The notes under the pieces are model-generated. The model did not search any database. It was not told the DNA's origin and saw only the letters and a program-made list of their open reading frames with translations. A stretch of 64,000 nt of DNA from Artemia franciscana (taxonomy: Eukaryota > Arthropoda > Branchiopoda > Anostraca > Artemiidae). Below are positions 46,931-56,984 of the stretch, in pieces. The translations under genes and the position numbers were made by a program. Numbering within the stretch: position 1 is the first letter of the stretch; the number at the start of each line of letters is the position of its first letter. Location: NCBI RefSeq assembly GCF_032884065.1, contig NC_088875.1, forward strand, positions 49,278,971 to 49,342,970, written 5' to 3'.

Positions 46931-48690
46931 CTCCCTTCTATCCTAGAGCCATTAACTTATTTGATAAACCTGTCTCTAAGAAGTGGTGTTTTTCCTTCAA
47001 TACTAAAAAAAGCAAGAATAATCCCTCTGCATAAAGGTGGCCCTCAGGGCGATCCATCAAATTTCCAACCCATATCCATATTATCTGTTTTCTCAAAAGT
47101 TTTTGAAAAACCCTTACAAAGACTACTTTACCAGTTTCTCGAAAAAAAGGATTTTTTAATAGTCGTCAGTTCGGCTTCAGACCTGGTCATTCAACAGAAG
47201 ATGCTCTGGCATCCTTAAGCTTATTCATCAACAGAGCACTTGACTCAGGTCTTCTGCCAGCTGCTATATTGATTGACATCAAGAAAGCATTTGACAGCAT
47301 GGATCATACAATCTTACTGGGAAAGTTGCAACATATTGGAGTGAGAGGGATAGCCCTTAAATGGTTTGAATCTTACCTTCAAAATAGGTGCATCTACATT
47401 GGTGACGACCCAAGAAACGACACTACTGTTAAATTTGCTGTGCCCCAAGGATCAATCCTCGGTCCTCTTTTGTTTTTAGTCCATGTAAATGACCTAACTC
47501 GTATCCTTAATCCGAATCATGACGACCAAAAATGCTGTAACCTATGCTTTGATCGAACATCTGAGGACATTAATAACGAGCAAGATGGACTTATAGCATT
47601 CGCTGACGACACTACAATTACCTGCTGCGGACTTGATATGCCTTCACTCCAGCGGAAGCTTGAAAACATCATAGAAGAGACCTATCTGTGGATGGATGCC
47701 AACAAACTTGTCATCAATGTAGAAAAATCTTGCATCCTACTATTTTCTAGGGTAGGAACCCTTCACCCAGAAATAACAGGAATTGTGACGTCTCGTGGAA
47801 AGGTTCAACGACCAGTAAATGGATGTGCAAAATATTTAGGAGTAATAGTAGATGAAAACCTTTCTTTCCTTCCTCACATCCATGCTGTAGAATTAAAGCT
47901 TTCAAGGAATCTGGGTATCATGAAAAAACTGAAGCAAACATTCCCACGTAAAACCCTTACCCTTCTCTACAATGCACTCATCAGACCCCACTTACAGTAT
48001 TGCGCAATGGTATGGCAATCAATATTCAAATCACATCTGAAAAAACTGGATTCCATCCACAAGAATGCCTTGAAGATCATCAAACACACAGAAGATTATC
48101 TCTCGCTGAAATCGCTGTTTGAGCTTTCCTGCTTGGTTTTTGCTTTCAGATTCCTCTCCGGCTTGCTTCCACCACCTTTTAGGAATCTATTCCGTTTGGT
48201 ATCCGAACAGCGTCTTCCAATTACAAGACTATCTGCACAGATCCATATTCGAAATACGCCAACAGTGAGGTCGGATTTTTCGCCTGACATCGTCTGTGCT
48301 AAGGCTTACAATACCCTACCGCTTGAACTGAGAGGTAGGAGCTCCCTTGGTTCTTTCAAAAAGAGAATAAAAAATTATCTTGTTTTGAATTAGTTTAATT
48401 TGAATAATGAATCTAATTAGAAAAGTGATTTTAGCTATTATTGAGTTTTTTTGTGGGGGTTGGAGTGGTTTGCTCCTGGATGAAGAGGTGGGGACTTGTA
48501 AGGATATTTTTTTTGGTAGGGGCCATGGTTGTATCGAGAAGTGGAGGGAGAGCCATAGTGCGTATTTATTTTTGAGGTGATATGGGACTCAGCATGCAGT
48601 TTTTGCATAGAGATGAGAGATTAAGTATGTTATGACTGTTATAATTTTTTTTAATAAACCCGAATGAACTGAACTGAAAAAAAATAAAAA
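46931..48690 (+). mobile_element. 5'-truncated LINE (CR1/Jockey group)
   Basis: It begins inside the pre-palm RT region and runs through the end of ORF2 and a ~260-bp 3' UTR to aataaacccgaatgaactga with a TGAAC-type short repeat and an A-run (~48650-48690). There is no endonuclease. 5' truncation with a microsatellite-like tail is normal for this group. Confidence 0.82.
46940..48393 (+). pseudogene. LINE reverse transcriptase with a single frameshift
   Basis: The first frame 46940-47150 reads KARIIPLHKGGPQGDPSNFQ and SILSVFSKVFEK. A shift in the A-run at ~47143 leads into SRQFGFRPGHSTEDAL, and from there the frame is open to 48393: LIDIKKAFDSMDHTILLGKL (palm motif A), WFESYLQNRC, AVPQGSILGPLLFLVHVNDL (motif B), LIAFADDTTITCC (catalytic YxDD-type box, both Asp present), CAKYLGVIVDENLSFLPHIH, LSRNLGIMKKLKQTFPRKTL and HLQYCAMVW, with a C-terminal ELRGRSSLGSFKKRIKNYL. 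More than 400 codons without a stop suggest a recent insertion. It is the best preserved RT in the window but lacks an endonuclease and cannot be autonomous. Confidence 0.9.
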
Positions 48691-49087
48691 AGATAAATGC
48701 TTATGGTGCAGTAGCTCAAGATGAAAGCCTAAGATTGGCAGCAATATGGTCACGTTTAATTTTTCCATCGCTCTGTTAATTCCCTACTATATTTACATCA
48801 AAGGGTTCGTTCCAGTTTTGACTAAAAGCTACGGAAAAGTTATGCCCGTTCCACATTATAGTCACATCTTTCGATATAAATGCAAATATTTACGAGCTAC
48901 TCTGAGTTGCGCTTGATTCACTTTTCAAGTTGACTGAAACCAGCATTCTAACGTTTTATTTGCGATTCCGAGTTAACTTTTAGCGTTCGATTTGTAAAAG
49001 TTGACTGAAAGTTAATAAAAAGTTGACTTTTAACAACTTTAACATTTTGTACGTTCGTCTCAAGTTAACTCGGAAAGAAGGCAGAAC
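48691..49087. other. Spacer with recurrent agttgact/agttaact motifs
   Basis: Between 48900 and 49075 the phrases tcaagttgactgaaa, cgagttaacttt, aaagttgactgaaag, aaagttgactttt and caagttaactcgg recur. This may be a promoter-proximal or element-terminal cluster next to the possible exon at 49088; no function is assigned. Confidence 0.4.
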
Positions 49088-49147
49088 ATGGAGTGTGTCT
49101 TCAGATGGAGCCAAGATGAAGGCACCACTTTTGTCTACCAGTGTGGT
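49088..49147 (+). CDS. Possible first coding exon with a splice donor
   Basis: An ATG at 49088 opens MECVFRWSQDEGTTFVYQC, followed at ~49145 by GTGAGT, a consensus 5' splice site. Base composition here is more balanced than in the surroundings. FRWSxxE followed by aromatic residues recalls the start of a SANT/Myb-like helix, a domain carried by accessory proteins of Harbinger elements, but 19 residues do not suffice to assign it. Candidate downstream exons are a 27-base segment with tcttttcag before and gtaggt after (52414-52440), or a part of the HARBI1-like gene region at 62.5 kb; neither link is demonstrated. The larger ORF to 49297 continues into what looks like intron. Confidence 0.25.
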
Positions 49148-49364
49148 GAGTTATTGAGCTTGATTCTATGTTGTTGGGTAGGTTGCACTAAAATAGACTT
49201 AAAAACTATGTTATTTCAAACTGTTCAACCTAGTTCAAACTGGCTTTTTTCTTGTGTAGGTGGGTGGGTTTTTTCTTTTACTGGGTGGGTGGGATAGGTA
49301 GATAATAAAATGGTTAAGAAAAACCTTATAAAGTTATTGCAATATTAGTTAAAGTTACTACTAA

Positions 49365-52300
49365 GCTACTTGAGCAATTATTTCAGAGTTGGTTATCCTA
49401 ATACAATTTGTGTGGCCAGAAGTTTAATTGTTAGATTGCATATTATGATTTTCATATGTCTTCTTTTAGTCATTCCATTCAAGATGCTTTGGATATTTTT
49501 TTTATTGTGATAGATTGTCTTAATGCTCTGAAAAGGGAAAATATGTCAATTGCATAGGATAGGAAAATTTCAGTAGGCTAATCAATTTAAAGTAATAAAT
49601 TAGCAAGGGAAGTGTTTACTTCACTAAAAAATAACTTGTATACAGTGATTTTTTAAAATTCACTGTATAATTGGAGTTCTTTGAACTCAAATTATACAGC
49701 CCTGTTTTTGGCCCCTTTTAGCCTGTATCCAGTTCCTGATTGCCCATTTAGCCTAAATTTCATTTTTTCTGTTACTCATTTCTTGTCAATATTACTAATG
49801 GTTCATAGTTAAGCTCTTGAGAAGTCATTGTTAAACAACATGTGCTTATGTAGCCTATATATAGCTTGTTGCTACTTATTCTTCTCTGGGTATACAATGC
49901 TTATGTGGTAAAAGCCAAGAGAAGGACCTGTAGGCCTATAGAAGAAAACCTGTTAAAAAAAGGTGACTCTTTATTATTTACATAATAATTATAGCTAATA
50001 TGTTCTATATGCAACCTTGCTCTACTTTAGCCCCAACCCTCCTAATATGGAAAACTAAAGCTGAAATTACATATTTCCTATTGATTCTGCAAATCTATCC
50101 CTCAACCCTAGTACCTGAGAATTGAAGCAACTGTGGCAAAAGAAAAACAAGTAGGCTAAAAGGTGGCAGAATACATTGAAAATATATAATTTGGGCTATA
50201 TATTTGCAAATTAGGCAGGTTGGGACTAATTTTTTTTTTTTACATTCTGACTTACAAATAAAGTGAATATACCACTTGATGCCTTTTTGTATGTTCTTTA
50301 CAAGTATAATAATTGCTTATATTGCTAATTCAAACTTAAACACTTTTTGACCTAAGCTAACAAATTTTCAAGAGCTCAAAAAGCACTTAAATTTGAACTT
50401 GCAATTGAAGTACTTGTTATGTTTGTAAAGAACACAAAACAAGGCATCAAGGGGTATGTTCACTTTATAAGTCAAATATATGAACAACAAAAAAATTACC
50501 GATTATTAGCATAGAGTTACATAATTTTCTCCTGGGTATGTAGGCTAAATGGGAGGTCACTTACACCTAATCCTGTCCCTACTGTTTTTACTTGGTTGGA
50601 AGAAAAATCCAAAGAAAGTTCCTATTGAAAAGGAATGAGCCCAGAAGTGAGATTGAATTTGTCATAGCTTGGAGGTTTGCCCCTTCAGTCTGTTTAAAGA
50701 AAACAGAGTCATAGCTGAAGCTTTGTTAATTTCAATCTTAAGGGTGACCTACATTTGTGACACTTCATTGAATGGTTGTAAAGGGATACTTTTATTTATT
50801 TGTCTTTTTTTTCAACATGATTGTTTTTTTGAATCTTTAAATTGATATACATTTCTTACAAATTAATTAGTCACACCACAGTCCCATTTGCAAGTTTTGA
50901 CCTACTTTGTAACCCCTGGTCTCAAAATTGCATATAAATTTATTGAAGCTATGAAACATAGAACTCCTGTCTGTTATTCCTAAGACAATGACTCCTGTCT
51001 GTTAACACTAAATTCCTAAGGCAATGGCAATTAAAACAAAACAGTGAAGATTAACTTTAAAATACTTGATAATACCTAAATATAACAATCACAAAGAAAA
51101 ACCATTTACAAAATTTTACTTTTGTGCTCAGTTGCCAACCTGAGCAATTTTCTCAAATTTTTATACCTTGCAAAACATTCACAAGCCATTTCTTATGACC
51201 TACACTATTGTCTATACATCAACAATTCATTGAAAAGGAAGGCCCACCTTACTGGCATTCTTTGCTTTGTACTTATATTTAATGGGATTAAAAAAAAGTA
51301 TCTATGGCTAAGTCAAAAGCCCAGTAAAGAACCAGTTGGTCCTTTAGCCAGGAAGCTAGAGACCAGTCATCCTATGCTTTTGCAAGCCCTTCCTGCCTAC
51401 TGACCCTAGATTTCTCTAGGTAACCTTTCAAGGTTGGGCCAGTTCTGGCTCAACCTACATAGTCACATCACTGACCTTTGTCCCAAACCAAATAAACTGG
51501 TAATGCCAGGAATAAAACCTGTGCCCTTTGGACAAAGTATTCTCAACCTAGAGTGCCAGCCACTTAAGCAGGAACACAAACGTAACCAGAAAAAAAATTA
51601 TTTGAAAAAAGAAAATATTGGAAAAAAAAACAACTCAAGTCATAGTTCCTACCATTTTTCACTGCTGTCCCATAAACAATATCTATTTTATTTAGACGAA
51701 TTAATTTTGAGACATGTATCAACAAAACTCCCATCAGGGATTGTATTTACTTAAAATACAAATAGCAATATGAAATGCTCAGTTTTGTGATATTCTAGTC
51801 TTGAAATAATAAAAAAAGAAAAATTATATGTTCTATTTTTTTTCCACCAGCTCACTTCAGCAAAATCATTTGTGACAAAAATATACCCATGGTTGGCTTA
51901 GAATCCCTTTAAAATGCTTTAAACAGAAGGAATTTTAAAAACAATTATACTGATCAGCAAGAAGAATATTAAAATAACTCTCTAAACTTGGCACTTTTTA
52001 AGACAATTTTTTAGCTGTGCAAATGCAAAACTTTTATAGTGTCCTAATGTATTCTAAAGAAAAAAATAATATTAAAATGTGTCACTTGTATTTTGATAGA
52101 AACTGCCTCAAAAACTTTTAGTTAAAATATATGAAATGAAGGGCCAGTCATTCCTTTACATTTTATGCAACATGTAAAAAGAAAAACAATTCAAATTTTT
52201 TTTTCACAAAAGAAGATTGATTTTAAAAAAATGTATTTTTAGCAGAAAGCAACTGACATGAATGAAATGAAATAAAACAGAAATTCATGGAGAATAAATA

Positions 52301-52440
52301 ATATAAGCCATATATTTAACCTACAATCAGGTGACATAAAATATTATTTCTAAATTTAGAAAAACCCAGTGTTATTGCTTAAAGTTCTGTTAAATCAATA
52401 GCAATTGTCTTTTCAGAAAAAGGCAAGAGAGAAAGAAGTG
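49365..52440 (+). repeat. Left arm of a large inverted duplication
   Basis: Block by block this region is an inverted, diverged copy of 56985-59120. Examples: 49375-49450 (caattatttcag...acaatttgtgtggcc) pairs with 59065-59115; 49800-50060 pairs with 57810-58070; 51655-51830 pairs with 57600-57770; 52090-52440 pairs with 56985-57330. A segment 50071-51652 has no counterpart in the right arm. ORFs at 51122-51403 and 51434-51754 lie in the left-only part and match nothing I know. Confidence 0.85.
50071..51652. repeat. Segment unique to the left arm, with an internal fold-back
   Basis: The right arm reads straight from a text like ctgaaattacatat to one like tttttcattgctgtccc, where the left arm has ~1.58 kb extra. 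At 50215-50480 an imperfect palindrome (arms ~105 bp, aaagtgaatataccacttga / tcaaggggtatgttcacttt) belongs to the same family as the fold-back at 58072-58750. This is either an insertion in the left arm or a deletion in the right. Confidence 0.65.
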
Positions 52441-52489
52441 GAGGTAGGTACTTTAAATATGTGATACAATTTGCATTCTAACTAAAACG

Positions 52490-54418
52490 AAATTTATTTC
52501 AAAAAAGAAAAAGTTCGATAAGATTAGTAATAAGGATAACAGATTATATTTACCTATTAATTTTACTTGTAAGGAGATTGAAGATATTAATTTACCAGAA
52601 ATTTTAAATCAGCGGCATGTGAAACAGGCCCTTCCTAGAAATTTGAATTATAAAGATAGTCCAGTTTTAACTTATAAATTTTCAAAAACTATTGGGCAAA
52701 TTATTTTTAATTATAATTTAATACTAAAAAGACTAGATAGTGATATAAATTGGAAACCGGTTTGTAATTGTAAGCAACTTGGCCCATTTGTAAATCCTAC
52801 TTACAAACATGTTATAACAGGGGACTTGTCAATAATAAAGCAAGATGATCTTCAAATTATAATGAATAAAGGGGCTAATTTCCGTCTTTCTCATCATCTG
52901 AAACCATCGAGTGTTCTTGATGGCTTGGAAAATGATTTTGATTTATTTATTGATAAGTGGTGTAAGAAAGAGAATAAAAATAAAGAGAGTTTTCAAAGTT
53001 GGAAGAACTTAATTATTAGTAGAATAAGAAATAAAATATATTCTAACTTAAAAAATAGTAACACTAAATCATTATTTTATAATGCGAAGATTAAACATGC
53101 AATTGCTAATCTAAAGAATGAATTTGTAATTGTGCCAGTGGATAAAGCTAATAATAATTTTGCCATAATTTGTCAGAAGCTGTATTGTGATATCTTAAAA
53201 AGGGAGTTATGCACAACTAATGTTTACGAAAAGGTAAATATAGAGGATGAGAATTTAATTGAAAAGACTGAAGAAATACTTTTAAAAAATTTTAATATTA
53301 AAATAAATGACAATGATAAAAAGTTCCCTTTCCTATATTGGACTGTAAAATTTCATAAGAATCCCCCTAAACCACGGTTTATTGCTGGAGCAGCTAAATG
53401 TCCAACCCGCATTGCTGCTACTGACCTTTCTTTAATTTTAAAGGAAATTGTAAATAAACTTAAAACCTATTGTTCTGGTATTAAAAAATTTTCGAATTTA
53501 ATCCATATTGGAGTGTTAATAATTCACTGCAGGAGATAGATTCTTTAACAATGGTTTCAGCTAAAAGAATTGAGTCTTTCGATTTTGCGACAATGTGTAC
53601 TAACTTATCACTTAATGTAGTGTTTGATAATTTAAAAACTGTTATCAAGAAATCTTTCCTCTTATCTAGTAAAAGGTTCTTAAAAATAGACATTTATAAT
53701 AAAAAAGCTATATGGACAAATTGCTTTAATACTACAGTTAACTTGAGATGTTACAGCTTGGATATGATTTTTGAGTTATTGGAATTTGTTTTATACAATA
53801 CTTATATAAGATTTGGGGGTGATTTGTACAAGCAAATTGTGGGAATTCCCATGGGGGGGAATGCCAGCCCATTTATAGTGACTTGTTTTTAAGTCAACTA
53901 GAATATAAATATATGATGGATAAGAATAATCCAATTAGTTTAAAACATGCTTTGTCAAATATTAAAAGATATTTAGATGGTATTTTGGTCTTAAATTGTA
54001 AGGATTTCATTGATATTTCCAAAAATATATATCCATCAGAGCTTATTCTTGAGCCTAGATCATTTCTTAGATTTAAATTTTAATATTTGTGATAATAATA
54101 AATTAAGTTTTAAAATGTATAATAAAACGGATGATTTTGATTTTGAAGTGATTAGTTTCCCATTCCCTGAAAGTAATATACACTCAAATATCACATATTC
54201 AGCGTTTTTCTCACAGTTACTTCGTTATGCAAGGATTTGTAGTAATTATATTGATTTTAAAAATAGATGTAAAATCTTAAGCCAAAAATTGATATCAAGA
54301 GGTTTTTCTGCAAATAAATTAACTTGGCAATTTAAAAAATTTAGTTTTCATTATAACGAACTTTTAAATAAATATCAAAAGAATTATCTAGAAATACTTA
54401 AAGAAATTTTCAACTAAT
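52490..54418 (+). pseudogene. Penelope-like element reverse transcriptase, broken
   Basis: Reading starts before 52619 (EIEDINLPEILNQRHVKQAL) and continues with CNCKQLGPFVNPTYKHVITG, NEFVIVPVDKANNNFAIICQ, then FLYWTVKFHKNPPKPRFIAG. After a shift at ~53505 come SVNNSLQEIDSLTMVSAKRI and SFDFATMCTNLSL (palm Asp), and FGGDLYKQIVGIPMGGNASP. After another shift comes RYLDGILVLN, where the usual Asp pair of the catalytic box reads Asp-Gly. A third shift near 54060 leads to the C-terminal MYNKTDDFDFEVISFPFPES and FFSQLLRYARICSNYIDFKN. PLE retroelements copy themselves by RT, usually with a GIY-YIG endonuclease; none is visible downstream, and any N-terminal one would lie beyond the truncated 5' end. 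The codons are extremely AT-biased. Confidence 0.85.
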
Positions 54419-55140
54419 TTCGGAGGTTCGAGAAATGTTGTCGCAGCGCCATTTATTTTGAATTGTGTTTCTAATTAAGCGGATTTTCTTAAAAATTAGC
54501 CACATGGTAAAGATGAATTCTATAATTGTTTAGTTCATTCAGGTTTTTTGCAATGTCTGAATATTAGTGATTTGGTAAAATTTATAATATTTAGTTTACC
54601 TATTGTTGCTAAAGGGAGGGATATATTAACAGGATAAGCTTGTTTTGGTTTTACTTGGTTGTTTTACATTTGCTGTTTTTTTTTTACTCTCATAGGTATA
54701 TATTTTGGGGGTGATACCTGACGCGGGGATGCCATGGATATTCTGTGGTAGCCACAACACTGTGCTGGGTAGAGAATTTAGAGTGGCGAAACCCTATATA
54801 GGCCAGTGTATTCTCCTGATGAGCCCTTATGTTGGGTGTTGCCTCTGAATTATTTGTCAATATTATTTTTTTTATTATTATTTTTTTTCTATTGTTTGGT
54901 AAATGACGACTTATACTTATTGACGACATGACTGCCAGTCCATGGATTATTCTTTATGGTTGATTATGTGTGGCTATGCTGTTTGACCTATGTGATTGTA
55001 TGGATGAGTAGGGTTAAGGCCTCATTCAAGTGCTGGTCTATATTAATCACTAATTTAGGAAAACAGTCTTCCTTTTCTCCTTCTGTCTCTCTTTTTTTTG
55101 TGTTTGTGCTGTTGCATTGGTGATTTCTCTTTTCATGATA
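54419..55140 (+). other. Probable 3' region of the Penelope-like element
   Basis: Untranslated-looking sequence with T-runs. 54720-54860 is more GC-balanced and contains ggcgaaac (54786-54792) and ctgatgag (54816-54823), both phrases found in hammerhead ribozyme cores, though in an order I could not fold convincingly. The two minus ORFs here (54690-54929, 54988-55176) have no support. Confidence 0.35.
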
Positions 55141-55144
55141 ATAT

Positions 55145-55925
55145 AGGCATTGACCAAACCATTCTAATTTTTTCAACTAAAAATTATAGGTTGGTTTAGA
55201 AACTAGGCCTGTTTGATTTGGTAATATTTGAATAACTAGCCAATGTGATAGCTGCCCTCCTAACAACCAACGTTTTTAACAACATAACAATTTTCTTCTG
55301 ATTCCTTATTAAGCTTAGCCTATGCAAGATGGGCCTAGAACACCAAAAGCCCTTTAAATCCTAAGGAATATGCATAAGATTACTTAAAGTCACTGAAAAG
55401 CTAAGATTATTTCCACTATTAACAGTTTCCCTGTCTTGTCTTTATGCTAAACGATTTCGCACATGACGTCAGAGGTTAGTCGGATTATGTCCTCGAACGC
55501 TCAGGATTACTTGTCCGTGGGCTTGCACTTTATAACCCCAAAATAAAAAGATTATTCAGGAAAAATGACGTCAATGCTACGTATTTTTTTTAAATGGATA
55601 AACATGTGAAATCGTTAAGTCTAGAGAAAAGACAAGGAAACTGAAAATAGTGGAAATAATCTTAGCTTTTCAGTGACTTGTAAGTAATCTTATCCATATT
55701 CCTTAGGATCTAAAGGGATTTGGTGTTCTAGGACTGGCCTGCATAGGCTAAGCTTCATAAGGAGTCAGAAGAAAAGTTTTTTTGTTATTAAAAAGGTTGG
55801 TTCTTAGGGAGGCAGCTATCACATTGGTGAGTTAGTCAAATGTTATTATATCAAACAGGCCTAGTTTCTAAAACGTCCTATAATTTTTAGTTGAAAAAAA
55901 ATTAGAATGATTAGGCCAATACCTA
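55145..55925. repeat. Fold-back element, ~340-bp arms
   Basis: 55145-55480 and 55565-55925 are inverted copies with ~85-90% agreement by eye (blocks: aactaaaaattatagg, aaactaggcctgtttgat, tgatagctgcc, cttagcctatgcaagatggg, gtggaaataatcttagc, acaaggaaactg). A ~85-bp spacer with cgtcag and cgaacgctcagg lies between. No ORF. It ends 20 bp before a Helitron terminus. Confidence 0.82.
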
Positions 55926-55944
55926 TAGCCTTTTATATAGTCTA

Positions 55945-56749
55945 CTAGCTGTTGGGATGGCGCTTCGTGCCACCCCAACACTTAGTTGGTGGGAGCGCCT
56001 CGCGCCCCCCCGCGCGCGTAAGTTGTTATGCGCCATATTAGTTACGCGCCATTGCAGTTGTGTCCCTGTGTCCCAATTATGAATATAGATAGATATATAT
56101 ATATATATTTTTAACTACGTAAAACTTGCGAATATACAACATTCTTGGCTGTCCCATTGTCGGTGCATATAAATAGATTGTCAGGTTTACCGACTCTTGA
56201 ACATGTAACATATAATTGTCCATGGAAAACACTCTGTATTCAGATCTATACCTCATTATTCTAATGATTGCCCTTGAGCTTTTTTGATGGTGATTGCTAA
56301 TCGAACATTTTCTGTGTCCCCGTCGTCATTTATATATCCCCCTGTGCCCCCGGCGTCCCCGTTCTTGTTGTTTCCCTGTGTCCCGGTCGTCATTTGTGTC
56401 CCGGTGTCCCAGCCTGTAAGTTCTCTTTGATTGTCGAGGTCGCCATTTATATTCCCCGTGTCCCGGTCGTCATTTTTGTCCTGGTCGTCATTTATATTCC
56501 CTGTGTCCCGGTCGTCATCTGTGTCCTGGTGCTTTGTTGATGGTGATTGCTAATCGAACATTCCTTGTGTCCCAGTCGCTTTCTCTTTGAGTGTCCCGGT
56601 CGTCATTTATATTCCTTATGTCCCGGTCGTCATTTGTGTCCCGATGTCCTGGTCTGTAATTTCGTCAGTCGACAAACATGACGTCAGTCGACTCACAAAC
56701 ATGACGTCACTCGACAGACACACAAACAACTTATTTTTATATATATAGA
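55945..56749 (-). mobile_element. Non-autonomous Helitron with both ends
   Basis: On the minus strand the 5' end is TCTATATATATAAAAATAAG (56749-56730) and the 3' end is CTAG (55948-55945), after a GC-rich hairpin (55954-55974). The neighbouring bases are A on the 5' side (56750) and T on the 3' side (55944), so insertion between A and T is shown. The length is 805 bp. The 3' ~350 bp match the Helitron at 820-1180, including a scrap of helicase coding; the middle is a minisatellite of GTCCCGGTCGTCATTT-type units. No ORF remains, so it depends on helicase from elsewhere. Confidence 0.88.
56310..56665. repeat. Minisatellite inside the non-autonomous Helitron
   Basis: Irregular units of about 22-60 bases built from tgtcccggtcgtcattt, tatattccctgtgtccc and a longer module (gctttgttgatggtgattgc) that recurs. 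The spacing varies, so it looks like slipped or recombined units. Confidence 0.8.
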
Positions 56750-56984
56750 TATTTGTTGAGATTGCTCTTTAAACTGGATTTTTAAGGTAAAGAAGGGGTA
56801 AAATTTTACTTTAGCTACTTTTGGCTATCTTTGAAAGAAGTTAGGCTAGGAAAATGAAACTTTCAGGGATGGGTCTACAGGCTAAAGCATGTCCCAGAAA
56901 GGTATTTTGAAGTACCTACTTCTACTTCTTTTCCCTCTAGAGGGTCCTGAAATTTTTGGGTGCCTTATTTTTTGGTTATCTGTT
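56750..56984 (+). repeat. Dispersed repeat also found at 5.6 kb
   Basis: 56790-56960 shares ordered blocks with 5601-5760 (tttagctactttt-gctatctt, gaaatgaaa-tt-cagggacgggtct, ctactcttttt-cc). Same orientation. Confidence 0.6.

Noticed and set aside
51122-51754. Two plus-strand ORFs of 93 and 106 codons
   Set aside because: They lie in the left-arm-only segment, match no family I know, and have no start context or splice signals beyond chance.
52414-52440. 27-base micro-exon with tcttttcag before and gtaggt after
   Set aside because: Very short; the corresponding part of the right arm does not keep the splice sites, and no flanking exon is established. Mentioned only as a possibility with the 49.09-kb exon.
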